A DNA stretch of 64,000 nucleotides, from positions 21,041 to 85,040 of the forward strand of contig JAJYXR010000024.1 of assembly GCA_021801795.1 (NCBI GenBank), given 5' to 3'. Positions 53,531 to 63,403 of the stretch are shown here, piece by piece. The notes under the pieces are model-generated. The model saw nothing but the letters and a program-made list of their open reading frames with translations. It did not search any database and was not told the origin of the DNA. Origin of the DNA: Actinomycetes bacterium. GTDB lineage: Bacteria; Actinomycetota; Acidimicrobiia; Acidimicrobiales; JAJYXR01. How positions within the stretch are numbered: the stretch's first letter is position 1; each line of letters begins with the position of its first letter. Both the position numbers and the translations under genes were made by a program.

Positions 53531-54727
53531 TCAGAGCCTGTCGACGATCGCAGAGGCGAACTCCGAGCACTTCACCTCTGTGGCCCCCTCCATCTGGCGG
53601 GCGAAGTCGTAGGTGACGATCCGATCCGCGATGGTCGCGCCGAGGGCCTTCACGATGTCCTGGGCGGCATCCCTCCAGCCCAGGTGCTCGAACATGAGGA
53701 CCCCCGAGAGGAGCACCGAGCCAGGATTCACCTTGTCGAGACCGGCATACTTAGGGGCAGTGCCGTGGGTCGCCTCGAAGATGCCGTGCCCGGTCACGTA
53801 GTTTATGTTCGCCCCGGGTGCGATCCCGATCCCACCGACCTGTGCGGCCAGCGCGTCGGACAGGTAGTCGCCGTTCAGGTTCGTGGTCGCTATCACGTCG
53901 ATCTCGTCGGGCCTGAGGAGCACCTGCTGGAGCATGTTGTCGGCGATGGCATCCTTCACCAGCAGCTTCTCGCCTGGATCACCGCCGCAGTCGTCCCAGC
54001 CGACCGCCTGGTCGGCGAACTCCTCGCGCACCAGCTCGTAGCCCCAGGACCTGAAGGCCCCCTCCGTGAACTTCTGGATGTTCCCCTTGTGCACCAGGGT
54101 CACGCTCCGGCGTCCGTTCGCCAGCGCGTACCGTAGGGCTGCTCTGATGAGCCGCTTCGAACCCTCCTCCGAGATCGGCTTCAGACCGAGACCGGTGTTC
54201 GGCTTGAAGGACCAGCCGAGCTCTTCGTGGAGGAAAGCAGCGAGCCTCTCGGCCTCCGGGCTGCCTGCCTCGAGCTCGAGTCCCGCGTAGACATCCTCGG
54301 TGTTCTCGCGGAAGATGACCATGTCGACCTTCTCGGGATGGCACACCGGTGAGGGAACGCCGGTGAACCACCGCACGGGACGCAGGCATACATAGAGATC
54401 GAGGATCTGGCGCAGCGCCACGTTCAGAGATCGGATGCCCCCTCCCACCGGCGTGGTGAGCGGACCCTTTATGCCGATCAGGTGGCTGCGGAACGTCTCC
54501 ACGGTCTGGTCCGGAAGCCACGAACCGGTCTCCCGGAAGGCCTTCTCGCCGGCAAGAACCTCCTTCCAGGCCACCGACTTGCCATGGCGAGCCGCTGCCG
54601 CGTCCAGGACCAGCTTCGCGGCGGGCCAGATGTCCACTCCGGTTCCGTCGCCTTCGATGAACGGGATCACAGGCTCGTCCGGCACATCCAGCTCGCCGTC
54701 GGGCCCCATCGATATAAGTTCGGCCAT
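53531..54727 (-). CDS. icd: NADP-dependent isocitrate dehydrogenase
   Basis: This 398-residue homodimer-type enzyme decarboxylates isocitrate to 2-oxoglutarate. It shows [13 protein letters not shown], the substrate and regulatory Ser loop [24 protein letters not shown] and [13 protein letters not shown]. The frame runs to 55096 but only [11 protein letters not shown] onward (ATG 54727) is conserved, and TAGGCT lies 7 nt before it. It is 50 bp upstream of mdh, both TCA enzymes. Confidence 0.95.
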   Translation of the reverse strand: MAELISMGPDGELDVPDEPVIPFIEGDGTGVDIWPAAKLVLDAAAARHGKSVAWKEVLAGEKAFRETGSWLPDQTVETFRSHLIGIKGPLTTPVGGGIRSLNVALRQILDLYVCLRPVRWFTGVPSPVCHPEKVDMVIFRENTEDVYAGLELEAGSPEAERLAAFLHEELGWSFKPNTGLGLKPISEEGSKRLIRAALRYALANGRRSVTLVHKGNIQKFTEGAFRSWGYELVREEFADQAVGWDDCGGDPGEKLLVKDAIADNMLQQVLLRPDEIDVIATTNLNGDYLSDALAAQVGGIGIAPGANINYVTGHGIFEATHGTAPKYAGLDKVNPGSVLLSGVLMFEHLGWRDAAQDIVKALGATIADRIVTYDFARQMEGATEVKCSEFASAIVDRL

Positions 54728-54740
54728 GATCCGGAGCCTA
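54728..54740 (-). promoter_or_regulatory. Predicted leaderless promoter, icd
   Basis: TAGGCT (54740-54735), 7 nt, then ATG on the minus strand. Confidence 0.5.
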
Positions 54741-54774
54741 CCGGAGCCTGCAGCGCGCGCAGACCCGTCAGCAC

Positions 54775-57360
54775 TCAGTCCACAGGCGGGTCGTCGGCCA
54801 GCTCCACCACCACCTCGGGCTCTGCTCCTGGCCTGGTGAGGAGCTCGACCACCCCTCCGGCCTCGCGCAGGTCCCCTTCGGCCTCGGCCAGCAGGGAGAG
54901 CCGCTCGGGGCTGTCGACGACCACCAGCCTGGCTACGGGGGCGCGCATCGAACGCTGAGCCTGGGTCTTGGCACGCCGTATAGCTGCCAGCACCGAGGCG
55001 GTCACGTCCAGAACCGCGGTGCCCTGCTCTGCACAGGCGTCGGGCAGCTCTCCCGTCGCAGGCCAGGTGGCCCGGTGAACGGATCCCTGGTGCCACCAGC
55101 TCCAGACCTCCTCGGCCACGAAGGGAAGGAAGGGGGCGAAGAGACGCTGCTGGACGGAGAGCGCCAGTGCCAGGGCGCTCAGCGCGCTAGCAGCACCCGG
55201 ATGGTCTGCTGCCTGGTAGGACCGGGCCTTCACCAGCTCCAGGTAGTCGTCGCAGAAGGACCAGAAGAAGGCCTCCGTGCGGTCCAGGGCCCGTGCATAG
55301 TCGAAGTCCTCGAAGGCAGCCGTGGAGTCCTCCACGACCTTCCCGAGACCTGAGAGCATGGCGATGTCGACCGGGGAGGTGATGGCCTCCGTCCCCCCTG
55401 TGGCACCGTCGAGGCGGCCCAGCACGAAGCGAGAGGCGTTCAGCAGCTTCGTGGCCAGCCTCCGGCCTACCTTCATCTGGGCCTCGTCCACGGCAGTGTC
55501 CACCCCAGGATGGCCCCGGGCTGCCCAGTAGCGGACCGCGTCGGTACCGTGGGCCTGGAGAAGGGCCATCGGGGTGACCACGTTCCCCTTCGACTTCGAC
55601 ATCTTCTTCCGGTCAGGATCGAGCACCCAGCCCGAGATGGCGACGTCGCTGAAGGGCAGGCAGCCGTGCTCGAGCTCCGAGCGGGCCACGGTGCTGAACA
55701 GCCAGGTCCTTATGATCTCGTGGCTCTGCGGGCGAAGGTCCATGGGGAAGACCTTCTCGAATAGCCCCGGGTCATCCACGTAACGGCCTGCGATCTGTGG
55801 GGTGAGAGAGGAGGTGGCCCAGGTGTCCATCACGTCGGGGTCGCCCACGAATCCCCCTGGCACGCCGCGCTGGTCCTGGCTGTATCCCTCGGGTACGTCG
55901 TCGGACGGGTCGACTGGCAGGCGCGACTCGTCGGGGACCATCGGGTGGTCCAGGTCCACCGAGCCGTCGGCATCCACGGGATACCAGAGGGGAACGGGGA
56001 CGCCGAAGAATCGCTGGCGGCTCACGTTCCAGTCGCCGTTCAGGCCCTCCACCCAGGCCTCGAAGCGGTGCACCATGTGGCCCGGGTGCCACCTCAGCTG
56101 GCGGCCGGCCTCCAGGAGCCGCTCACGCAGTGGAAGGGTCCGTATGTACCACTGGCGGCTGGAGACGATCTCCAGGGGACGCTCGCCGCGCTCGTAGAAC
56201 TTCACCGGATGGGTGATGGGTTTCGGCTCCCCCACCAGCGAGCCGCCTGATGCGAGCATCTCGACGATCCGCCTGCGGGCCGCCGCTACGGGGCGACCTT
56301 CGAGCTCGCCGTAGGTACTGCGGGCGAGCTCGGGATCTCTGGACTCGAATCCCTCCTCGCCGAAGGACACCGGCAGCAGCCTGCCGTCCCGCCCGACCAC
56401 GGTTCGCATCGGGAGCCGGAGCTCTCTCCACCAGGTGACGTCGGTGAGGTCACCGAAGGTGCAGATCATGGCTATGCCCGATCCCTTATCGGGCTCCGCG
56501 AGCGGGTGGGCCAGAACCGGCACCCGCAGGCCGAAGAGCGGGGTGACCACCTCGGTGCCGAACAGGGGCCTGTAGCGGTCGTCCTCGGGGTGGGCCACGA
56601 GCGCTACACATGCTGGGAGCAGCTCCGGGCGGGTGGTCTCTATCTCCACCGCCCCAGGGGTCCCGATCCTCTCGAAGCGCAGCCGGTGGTACGCACCTGG
56701 CAGCTCGCGATCCTCGAGCTCTGCCTGTGAGACGGCTGTCTGGAAATCCACGTCCCAGAGGGTCGGGGCCTCAGCCGAATAGGCATGCCCAGCAGCCAGG
56801 AGCCGCAGGAAGGAACGCTGGCTGGTACGCCGTGCCTCGGGCGAGATGGTGGAATAGGTGAAGCTCCAGTCAACCGACAGGCCGAGATTCCGCCACAGTT
56901 CCTCGAACGCCCCCTCGTCCTCCACGGTCAGCCTGTGGCACAGGGAGACGAAGTCGGGCCTCGACACGGGGACCGGGTCCTTGGAGGGTTTCTCCGGCGG
57001 CCTGAACTGGGGATCGCTGGCCAGGGACGGATCGCAGCGCACCCCGAAATGGTTCTGGACGCGCCGCTCGGTGGGAAGCCCGTTGTCATCCCAGCCCATC
57101 GGGTAGAACACGCTGTACCCACGCATCCGCCTGTAGCGGGCCACGGTGTCGGTATGGGTATAGGAGAAGACGTGCCCTATATGCAGGGAGCCGGACACCG
57201 TAGGAGGCGGGGTGTCGATCGCGAAGACACGCTCCTTCGGAGCGGACCGGTCGAAGGAGTAGGTCCCCTCTGCCTCCCAGCGGGCAGACCACTTCGCCTC
57301 GAGACCTTCGAGCGATGGCCTCTCGGGCGTATCGGGCGGAATTTGCGCGTCATGTCCCAC
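54775..57360 (-). CDS. valS: Valyl-tRNA synthetase
   Basis: This 861-residue class Ia synthetase has HIGH at 60-63, an editing domain and KKMSKSKGN before the anticodon-binding domain. It charges tRNA-Val and edits Thr-tRNA. The C-terminus ends without a long coiled coil, in line with shorter members. GTG start at 57360 sits only 20 bp from the divergent cysS start. Confidence 0.95.
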   Translation of the reverse strand: MGHDAQIPPDTPERPSLEGLEAKWSARWEAEGTYSFDRSAPKERVFAIDTPPPTVSGSLHIGHVFSYTHTDTVARYRRMRGYSVFYPMGWDDNGLPTERRVQNHFGVRCDPSLASDPQFRPPEKPSKDPVPVSRPDFVSLCHRLTVEDEGAFEELWRNLGLSVDWSFTYSTISPEARRTSQRSFLRLLAAGHAYSAEAPTLWDVDFQTAVSQAELEDRELPGAYHRLRFERIGTPGAVEIETTRPELLPACVALVAHPEDDRYRPLFGTEVVTPLFGLRVPVLAHPLAEPDKGSGIAMICTFGDLTDVTWWRELRLPMRTVVGRDGRLLPVSFGEEGFESRDPELARSTYGELEGRPVAAARRRIVEMLASGGSLVGEPKPITHPVKFYERGERPLEIVSSRQWYIRTLPLRERLLEAGRQLRWHPGHMVHRFEAWVEGLNGDWNVSRQRFFGVPVPLWYPVDADGSVDLDHPMVPDESRLPVDPSDDVPEGYSQDQRGVPGGFVGDPDVMDTWATSSLTPQIAGRYVDDPGLFEKVFPMDLRPQSHEIIRTWLFSTVARSELEHGCLPFSDVAISGWVLDPDRKKMSKSKGNVVTPMALLQAHGTDAVRYWAARGHPGVDTAVDEAQMKVGRRLATKLLNASRFVLGRLDGATGGTEAITSPVDIAMLSGLGKVVEDSTAAFEDFDYARALDRTEAFFWSFCDDYLELVKARSYQAADHPGAASALSALALALSVQQRLFAPFLPFVAEEVWSWWHQGSVHRATWPATGELPDACAEQGTAVLDVTASVLAAIRRAKTQAQRSMRAPVARLVVVDSPERLSLLAEAEGDLREAGGVVELLTRPGAEPEVVVELADDPPVD

Positions 57361-57380
57361 GAACGGGCTACCGTACCCGA
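57361..57380. promoter_or_regulatory. Shared bidirectional promoter, valS/cysS
   Basis: The whole gap between two divergent GTG starts is 20 bp. It contains TAccgTA (57369-57375), which reads TANNNT on both strands: 6 nt before cysS and 9 nt before valS. There is no room for separate promoters or ribosome binding sites. Confidence 0.6.
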
Positions 57381-58841
57381 GTGCTGCGCCTGCATGACAC
57401 CGGAACCGGCGAGGTACGTCCTCTGGAGCTCCGCGACGAGGGCCGGGTGTCGCTCTACGTATGCGGTCCGACGGTCTACGACACCCCTCACCTGGGACAT
57501 GGTCGTTTCGCCCTGGTCTTCGACGTACTGAGGCGCTACCTGGAGTGGCGAGGGCTCGAGGTGATCTACGTCTCGAACATCACCGACATAGACGACAAGA
57601 TCATCGCCAGGGCCGCCAGCGAGCACCGCAGCGAGGCGGAGGTGGCCCAGCAGTTCGAGGCATCCTGGTGGGACGCCATGGACCGTCTCGGCGTGAAGCG
57701 GCCCAGCCACACCCCCCACGCCACCGCCTACGTAGACCAGATGATCGAGCTGGTCTCGGAGCTCCTGGGCAGAGGATTGGCCTACGTGAGCCCCGGGGGC
57801 GTCTATCTGTCCGTCGAGGCCGTCGACGGATACGGGCTACTCGGACACCAGAGCCTCGACTCACTCAGGTCCGGGGCACGAGTAGAGCCCGACAGCTCCA
57901 AGCGCTCCCCTCTCGACTTCGCCCTGTGGAAGGCCGCCAAGCCAGGTGAGCCCTCCTGGGACTCCCCCTTCGGCCCCGGAAGGCCAGGCTGGCACACCGA
58001 GTGCGTGGTCATGTCCCTTGGCCTCCTCGGGGAGGACTTCGACATACACGGAGGTGCGATAGACCTGATCTTTCCCCACCACGAGAACGAGCGCGCGCAG
58101 GCAGTCGCACTCGGACGCAGGTTCGCACGCCACTGGGTCCACAACGGCTGGGTGGAGGTGGGGGGGGAGAAGATGTCCAAGTCGCTCGGTAACTTCACCT
58201 CACTCGACGACCTCCTGGCCCGCACCGACGCGCGTGCCTACCGGCTCCTCGTGCTCCGGTCGCACTACCGGTCCCCCATAGAGGTCACCCCGAGGACCGT
58301 CGCCGATGCCGAGGAGGCTCTTGCCAGGCTCGATGGGATCGCCCGCCGGTTCGGGCTAGCCGGCGGCCCACCCGGTGGCCCCCGACCAGCCACAGCGCCA
58401 CATGGCGTCTCCAGGATGGGGCGCCAGCGCCCGGATGTCCCCGGCGCGGGCACGGCTCTCGAAGCTGCCGCGTCCTACGTCGAGCGGTTCGTCGGGCACA
58501 TGGACGACGACCTCGACACCCCAGGGGCCCTCGCAGGGATCTTCGAGCTGGCTCGTGCTGCGAACGCAGCTGCCGACGCCGGGGATGGAACCGGCGCAGA
58601 GATCCTGGCCAGCACCGCCCAGGATCTCTGCAGCGCTCTCGGCCTGGAGCTGAGCCCAGGATCGCAGGAGGTAGACGCCCTCAGCGCTGGCCTGGCCGCA
58701 GAACGTGACCAGGCTAGGGCCAGGCGGGACTTCCAGCGGGCCGACGAGCTGCGTGAGCAGCTGGCGGAGCTCGGCTGGACCGTGGAGGACTCCCAGGAAG
58801 GGACCCGCCTGCGCCGCTCCGACCGCCCCGGCGCTAGTTGA
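57381..58841 (+). CDS. cysS: Cysteinyl-tRNA synthetase
   Basis: This 486-residue class Ia enzyme has the zinc Cys in YVCGPTVYD, HIGH variant HLGH, further zinc ligands in HTECVVMS and FPHHENERAQ, and EKMSKSLGN. GTG 57381 (VLRLHDTGTGEVRP) aligns with the normal family start, so the longer frame is rejected. A Pro-rich insertion (about 335-365) separates the catalytic and anticodon-binding parts. MshC is excluded because the C-terminal region is that of CysS. Confidence 0.93.
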   Translation: MLRLHDTGTGEVRPLELRDEGRVSLYVCGPTVYDTPHLGHGRFALVFDVLRRYLEWRGLEVIYVSNITDIDDKIIARAASEHRSEAEVAQQFEASWWDAMDRLGVKRPSHTPHATAYVDQMIELVSELLGRGLAYVSPGGVYLSVEAVDGYGLLGHQSLDSLRSGARVEPDSSKRSPLDFALWKAAKPGEPSWDSPFGPGRPGWHTECVVMSLGLLGEDFDIHGGAIDLIFPHHENERAQAVALGRRFARHWVHNGWVEVGGEKMSKSLGNFTSLDDLLARTDARAYRLLVLRSHYRSPIEVTPRTVADAEEALARLDGIARRFGLAGGPPGGPRPATAPHGVSRMGRQRPDVPGAGTALEAAASYVERFVGHMDDDLDTPGALAGIFELARAANAAADAGDGTGAEILASTAQDLCSALGLELSPGSQEVDALSAGLAAERDQARARRDFQRADELREQLAELGWTVEDSQEGTRLRRSDRPGAS

Positions 58842-59141
58842 CCCGGCTGCGCCTGCCAAGAGTTAGCTGCAGAGCGCCCCCGGGCACTGGATTCAGCCAT
58901 CGGGAACAGTCAGGCGGTGCCGGTCGCCGACCGCTGGTCCCCGAGCCCCGACGAGGCCGTCCAGCCCTGTCGCGGGCTGGCCGGGAAGGCCCCACCGGTG
59001 GCAATGGCGCGACGGGGCCGCATTGCTGCTAGCGTTCCGTGCGGAGGAGGCCCGAGGCGCTCTCGGAAGGGCACTAATGCCCGACCGGTCGTTCGGAGGT
59101 GTCCCCGAAGGTTCAGTGTTCATTAAGAGGGGAGTACCTCA
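58842..59141. promoter_or_regulatory. Upstream region of cold-shock gene
   Basis: About 300 bp without a convincing gene. A long 5' leader is typical for cold-shock mRNAs and may lie here; the end has GAGGGGAG before the GTG. I see no strong hairpin. Confidence 0.35.
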
Positions 59142-59348
59142 GTGCCGCAGGGAACTATCAAGTGGTTCAACGCAGAGAAGGGCTACGGCTTCATAGCCCA
59201 GCCAGATGGCGGTGTGGACGTGTTCGTCCATCACTCCGCCATCCAGATGAACGGCTACCGCACCCTAGAAGAGGGCCAGCAGGTGGAGTTCGAGCTGAAG
59301 GAAGGTCCTAAGGGACTGCAGGCTGTAGACGTCCGCCCCGTGGGCTAG
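59142..59348 (+). CDS. Cold-shock domain protein
   Basis: This 68-residue CspA-type protein has RNP1 KGYGFI and RNP2 VFVHHSAI in one OB fold. It binds single-stranded RNA and melts structure. AGAGGGGAG is 6-7 nt before the GTG. The stop and the last codons are included in a 20-bp tandem duplication. Confidence 0.97.
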   Translation: MPQGTIKWFNAEKGYGFIAQPDGGVDVFVHHSAIQMNGYRTLEEGQQVEFELKEGPKGLQAVDVRPVG

Positions 59349-59375
59349 AGCAGCACCCCGTGGGCTAGAGCAGCG
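59336..59375. repeat. 20-bp tandem duplication over csp stop
   Basis: Units 59336-59355 and 59356-59375 differ only at the last base; each contains the TAG stop and the Pro-Val-Gly-like end of the cold-shock gene. Confidence 0.93.
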
Positions 59376-59422
59376 GTTATCCCTGGTTCTACCAACGCGG
59401 CTTGATCTGGCGGTCCAACTGG

Positions 59423-59438
59423 GTTACCCTTAGGTAAC
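59423..59438. promoter_or_regulatory. Inverted repeat upstream of acyl-CoA dehydrogenase
   Basis: gttacc-N4-ggtaac is a perfect palindrome 77 bp before the acyl-CoA dehydrogenase start. Its size and symmetry suit a TetR/GntR-type fatty-acid regulator operator. The regulator is not identified. Confidence 0.45.
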
Positions 59439-59514
59439 TGAACCGGACCGGGACCGAGCGTGGCCCGGAACCAATCCTGGAGGACCGTGGAGGTCTCCGG
59501 GGGAAGGGGGTAGC

Positions 59515-60729
59515 GTGTCGACGTTCTCACTGGACCTTAACGAGGACCAGATCCAGATCCAGAAGTGGGTCCACGACTTCGCAGAGAGCGTCGTGCGCCC
59601 TGCAGGCCACGAGTGGGACGAGCGCGAGGAGACGCCGTGGCCAATCATCGAGGAAGCAGCGAAGGTCGGCCTCTACTCCTTCGACTTCATCACCCAGTGC
59701 TTCTTCGATGAGTCGGGACTCCTGCTCCCGATCGCCAACGAGGAGCTCGCCTGGGGAGACGCGGGGATCGCGCTCGCCATCCTCGGCAGCACTCTCGGCC
59801 TGGCTGGCATAGCGGCGAACGGGACCCCGGAGCAGCTGCTCGAATGGGGACCTCAGTGCTTCGGCACGCCCGAGAAGATCCAGATGGCAGCCTTCTGCGT
59901 CTCGGAGCCTGACGCCGGGTCGGACGTGAGCTCACTGAAGACGAGGGCGGTATACGACCAGGCTAAGGACGAGTGGGTGCTGAACGGGACGAAGACCTGG
60001 ATCACGAACGGCGGCATAGCCGACCTGCATGTGGTCGTGGCCTCGGTGGATCCCGAGCTAGGAGCGCGCGGTCAGGCCAGCTTCATCGTGCCCCCGGGCA
60101 CCAAGGGCCTGAGCATGGGACAGAAGTTCAAGAAGATGGGCATCCGCGCGTCTCACACCGCAGAGGTGGTGCTGGACGAGGTGAGGGTCCCGGGTTCCTG
60201 CCTGCTCGGCGGCAAGGAGAAGCTCGATGCCAAGCTCGCAGCCGTCAGGGAGGGGAAGAAATCCAGCTCCCAGGCCGCCATGGCTACCTTCGAGGCCTCC
60301 AGGCCCTCGGTGGGCGCACAGGCCCTCGGCATTGCCCGAGCTGCCTACGAGTACGCTCTCGACTACGCGAAGGAGCGCCGGGCCTTCGGAAGGGCGATCA
60401 TCGAGAACCAGGGCATCGCCTTCAAGCTCGCCGACATGAAGACCCGGATAGACGCCTCCAGGCTGCTCGTCTGGCGTGCAGCCTGGATGGGTCGGAACTC
60501 CAAGCCCTTCGAGGCCGGTGAGGGATCTATGTCCAAGCTCTTCGCAGGGGAGACCGCCGTCTGGGTGACGGAGCAGGCCATCCAGATAATGGGCGGCTAT
60601 GGATACGTGCGCGAGTACCCCGTGGAGCGCTGGCACCGTGACTCGAAGATCTACACCATCTTCGAGGGAACCTCGGAGATACAGCGCCTGATCATCGCAA
60701 GGGCGGTCTCAGGAGTCCACGTCCCCTGA
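59515..60729 (+). CDS. Acyl-CoA dehydrogenase
   Basis: This 404-residue flavoenzyme has the FAD and substrate segments [17 protein letters not shown] and TWITNGG, and the catalytic Glu in the [15 protein letters not shown] region. It performs the first step of beta-oxidation. GGGGGAAGGGGG precedes the GTG. Chain-length specificity is not evident. The stop lies within a 13-bp duplication. Confidence 0.93.
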   Translation: MSTFSLDLNEDQIQIQKWVHDFAESVVRPAGHEWDEREETPWPIIEEAAKVGLYSFDFITQCFFDESGLLLPIANEELAWGDAGIALAILGSTLGLAGIAANGTPEQLLEWGPQCFGTPEKIQMAAFCVSEPDAGSDVSSLKTRAVYDQAKDEWVLNGTKTWITNGGIADLHVVVASVDPELGARGQASFIVPPGTKGLSMGQKFKKMGIRASHTAEVVLDEVRVPGSCLLGGKEKLDAKLAAVREGKKSSSQAAMATFEASRPSVGAQALGIARAAYEYALDYAKERRAFGRAIIENQGIAFKLADMKTRIDASRLLVWRAAWMGRNSKPFEAGEGSMSKLFAGETAVWVTEQAIQIMGGYGYVREYPVERWHRDSKIYTIFEGTSEIQRLIIARAVSGVHVP

Positions 60730-60743
60730 GCACGTCCCCTGAG
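60718..60743. repeat. 13-bp tandem duplication over ACAD stop
   Basis: cacgtcccctgag occurs twice in tandem (60718-60730, 60731-60743); the first contains the TGA stop. Confidence 0.9.
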
Positions 60744-60752
60744 GCCGGCTAG

Positions 60753-61334
60753 GTGACCATGCCGCCGGCCGAGCATGACGACGGCAGGGCCACCAATGAT
60801 CTGGTCATCCCCAGGCTACTCGTAGTCTGCACGGGGAACGCCGCCCGCTCGGTCATCGCCGGTGTGGTAATGGGCACGGTAGCAGGAAGCTCGGGGACCC
60901 GTGTCGAGGTGGAGACCGCTGGCACCCATGCGGTAGACGGTCAACCGATCAGCTCCCGTACCCGTGACGCCCTGGCCCTGATCGGCTTGAGCGCCCCTGA
61001 ACCTGCCCACAGGAGCAGCCAGCTGGACGAACCATCCCTGCAGGCAGCGGACCTCGTGGTGGTGATGGAGCCAGACCATGTCCGCTACGTGCGTAGCCGC
61101 CACCCCCAGGCGGCTCCTAGAACCGCCACCCTTCCCTACCTGGCGATGCATCTGGACCCCTCCACCCTCCCCCTAACCAGCCGTGTCGCCCGCCTCAGGC
61201 TCGCAGAGCTGGACCCGGGCATAGAGGGGGAGGTGGCTGACCCGGCGGGGCAGGATGAAGCGGCCTACGCAGCATGTGCCAGGGAGATCCAGGTGCTCGC
61301 CAGCGAGCTGATGCACCGGTTGCTCGGGCGCTAG
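60753..61334 (+). CDS. Low-molecular-weight protein tyrosine phosphatase-like
   Basis: This 193-residue protein has the P-loop VVCTGNAARS (Cys26, Arg32; C-x5-R) and a C-terminal Asp-Pro (EVADPAGQDEAAY) that acts as general acid. The fold is shared by LMW-PTPs and arsenate reductases. Asn-Ala-Ala in the loop and the DPAGQD end favour a phosphatase. The N-terminal 18 residues are extra. GTG start; follows the acyl-CoA dehydrogenase closely. Confidence 0.85.
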   Translation: MTMPPAEHDDGRATNDLVIPRLLVVCTGNAARSVIAGVVMGTVAGSSGTRVEVETAGTHAVDGQPISSRTRDALALIGLSAPEPAHRSSQLDEPSLQAADLVVVMEPDHVRYVRSRHPQAAPRTATLPYLAMHLDPSTLPLTSRVARLRLAELDPGIEGEVADPAGQDEAAYAACAREIQVLASELMHRLLGR

Positions 61335-61357
61335 CTGCACGCTAGCGTTTCGATTCT

Positions 61358-62389
61358 GTGACAGCTGCTGGCGGGGATCGTCCCACCGCTGCTGCTTCCG
61401 GGCTCCTGCATGGGAGGCCACGGCGCCTCCTCGGAGCCTGCGTGGTAGCTCTGTCCCTTGCCCTGCCGACATGGTCGGCTGGCACGGCCTGGGCCGGCGC
61501 GCCAGTCTCTCAGAGCCAGTCAGCAGGCCCCGGCAGCCTCGAGTCCCAGATCCTTAGTACCGGACGCGAGCTGCACGGCGTCTCGCTCGCCTATGAAGCG
61601 GACACTGCGCGCGTCGCGAGTGCGCGGGTGGCTCTAGCCGGAGCCGACGCAGCCCTGGCTGCGGCCCAGGCACGCCTGGCCCAGGCACGCCTGGCCGTCT
61701 ACCGGATCGCCATCAGCCAGTACACCACCGGGGGAACACTGGACAGCTCGCTTGGCCTCTTCTCGGGCAGGCCGAATCGCATGGCGGCCCGCGACGAGTA
61801 CCTGAACGTCGCCACTGGGAACCAGACCGGAGCCATATCGGCCCTCACCTCGGCCATCGCCGGCCTCGCCAGCTCCGAGCAGGCCGATCGCTCTGCTCTC
61901 TACGCCGCGTCCAGCGCCCTGGACGCGCTCTCCAGCCGCCGCCAGGTCCTGGAGTCGACCCTCGTGGCCGAGAACGCCCTTCTCGCCAGAGCCCAGGCCG
62001 CCGCCAGAGCCCAGGCCGCCGCCAGAGCCCAGGCCGCCGCCAGAGCCCAGGCCGCCGCCAGAGCCCAGGCCGCCGCCAGAGCCCAGGCCGCCGCCAGCGG
62101 TCTTCCATCCAGCGTGTCGCTCTCGGTGGTGACCGCCACCGGCGGAGGAGGTCTGGCCGGTGATCTGGCGCGCCTGCGCGCGTGTGAGTCCGGCGGAAAC
62201 TATGGCGCCGACACCGGCAACGGCTACTACGGCGCCTACCAGTTCTCCCTGGCCACCTGGCAGGGCCTCGGATACCCGGGCCTGCCGTCGTCGGCACCAC
62301 CGAGCCTCCAGGATCAGGCAGCCACCAGGCTCTACGAGAGCGGCGGATGGTCCTCGTGGCCGGCGTGCTCAGCCATGCTCGGGCTCTGA
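61358..62389 (+). CDS. Secreted Rpf-like/transglycosylase protein with coiled coil
   Basis: This 343-residue exported protein has a signal peptide (LLGACVVALSLALPTWSAGTAWA), a coiled-coil region (about 60-220) and a C-terminal resuscitation-promoting-factor-like lysozyme fold with the catalytic Glu277 in RACESGGNYG and GYYGAYQFSLATWQGLGYPG. It should cleave or remodel peptidoglycan. Six RAQAAA units (18 bp each) extend the linker. TAGCGT lies 9 nt before the GTG. Confidence 0.9.
   Translation: MTAAGGDRPTAAASGLLHGRPRRLLGACVVALSLALPTWSAGTAWAGAPVSQSQSAGPGSLESQILSTGRELHGVSLAYEADTARVASARVALAGADAALAAAQARLAQARLAVYRIAISQYTTGGTLDSSLGLFSGRPNRMAARDEYLNVATGNQTGAISALTSAIAGLASSEQADRSALYAASSALDALSSRRQVLESTLVAENALLARAQAAARAQAAARAQAAARAQAAARAQAAARAQAAASGLPSSVSLSVVTATGGGGLAGDLARLRACESGGNYGADTGNGYYGAYQFSLATWQGLGYPGLPSSAPPSLQDQAATRLYESGGWSSWPACSAMLGL
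61988..62095. repeat. 18-bp x6 repeat in Rpf-like gene
   Basis: Six identical 18-bp units encode RAQAAA in the helical linker before the muralytic domain. Confidence 0.97.
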
Positions 62390-62499
62390 CCAGATCGCGA
62401 GCCCCGAGCTTCAGCCCTGGGAACGATGTCAACCCTGGCCCAGACGGTGATAACGGCCTTCCTCCCGGCTGGCCTTTCGCAGCCTGCCCTTCCGCCCGG

Positions 62500-63021
62500 C
62501 TAAGAGGCAGGGCCGACTAGCTCGGGATGCCTGAGAGTGATGTTCGCACACTCCGCGCAGACTTCCTCGGGGATGATCCCCGCCCGCATCAGCAAGCCGA
62601 AGATCTTGCACCCGAGGCAGAACCTGAAGGCAGCCTCGAAGAAGGCCGCGGCTCCGAGCAGGCCGATCACGACCCAGGCCGCGGTGTGCAGACCGAAGCC
62701 GAACCACAGCACCACCGCGGTCGTGGAGAATGCCGTGCCCATCGCCTGGGCAAAGCGCTTGGGCGGTCCGGCCACCGGGCGCTCCTTGGCTAGCCGCGGA
62801 GCCACCACCCGCGATGCCAGCATCCCCAGAGGGCTGAGGGTCGGTCCCGTGATGGTCCTCGCCCAGAACCCGTAGGCGAGCGGCAGGAGTATCCACGGCT
62901 CACCGAACACGATGGCTGCCACGCAGGCCAGGACGACGACGGCTGCCACCATGCGGGAAGCCACCTCGTTCACCGGGTTAGGGAAACCGACTACCTTCGA
63001 GAGCGCAGACTTGACGGCCAT
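62500..63021 (-). CDS. DUF4395 membrane protein
   Basis: This 173-residue protein has four hydrophobic helices (MVAAVVVLACVAAIVF, ILLPLAYGFWA, AVVLWFGFGLHTAAWVVIGLLGAA and a C-terminal one) and the Cys-rich end FCLGCKIFGLLMRAG...CAEC that marks DUF4395. Function unknown; relatives occur near thioredoxin or rhodanese genes. ATG 63021 has TAATAT 7 nt upstream and TTGCTA 18 bp before that, a good leaderless promoter. The upstream frame is rejected. Confidence 0.88.
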   Translation of the reverse strand: MAVKSALSKVVGFPNPVNEVASRMVAAVVVLACVAAIVFGEPWILLPLAYGFWARTITGPTLSPLGMLASRVVAPRLAKERPVAGPPKRFAQAMGTAFSTTAVVLWFGFGLHTAAWVVIGLLGAAAFFEAAFRFCLGCKIFGLLMRAGIIPEEVCAECANITLRHPELVGPAS

Positions 63022-63060
63022 GGCGTAAATATTAGTTAGTCGATCATCTTTATAGCAAAT
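63022..63060 (-). promoter_or_regulatory. Promoter of DUF4395 gene
   Basis: On the minus strand, TTGCTA and TAATAT are separated by 18 bp, and the ATG is 7 nt further. This AT-rich patch is the clearest sigma70-like promoter in the window. Confidence 0.6.
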
Positions 63061-63136
63061 AGGCTGCCCAGGCAGCTCGTGCTGGCAGCTCGTGCTGGCA
63101 GCCACGGCATATGTGGTTAGCCTGGGCCGAGGAACT

Positions 63137-63220
63137 GGAGGGATGGCAGAGCGGACGAATGCACCGGTCTTGAAAACCGGCGGCCCAAAAGGCTCGTGGG
63201 TTCGAATCCCACTCCCTCCG
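63137..63220 (+). tRNA. tRNA-Ser(UGA)
   Basis: Acceptor arms ggaggga/tccctcc, D arm, anticodon arm ccggt-ctTGAaa-accgg, a long variable arm (class II) and a T arm with gttcgaatc are all present in 84 nt. The TGA anticodon reads UCN serine codons. CCA is not encoded. A 13-bp tandem repeat (ggcagctcgtgct, 63071-63096) lies upstream. Confidence 0.95.
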
Positions 63221-63390
63221 CTCGAAGCGAATGCCCGGGCACGCACCTCGAGCGCCTGGCCAGGAACATATCCGCTCGCTGCATATGCACTCAGGGGCCG
63301 ACGGAGATACCGGCGCTCTTAGCCTGCCTGGCGAACGTACCCGACGCCACGGCAGATGTGGCCTGTAGTGGTTCTCGTCAGGGCTGCCAC

Positions 63391-63403
63391 TAGGCTGGCT
63401 GGC
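63391..63403 (+). promoter_or_regulatory. Predicted leaderless promoter, NodB gene
   Basis: TAGGCT, 7 nt, then GTG. Confidence 0.5.
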
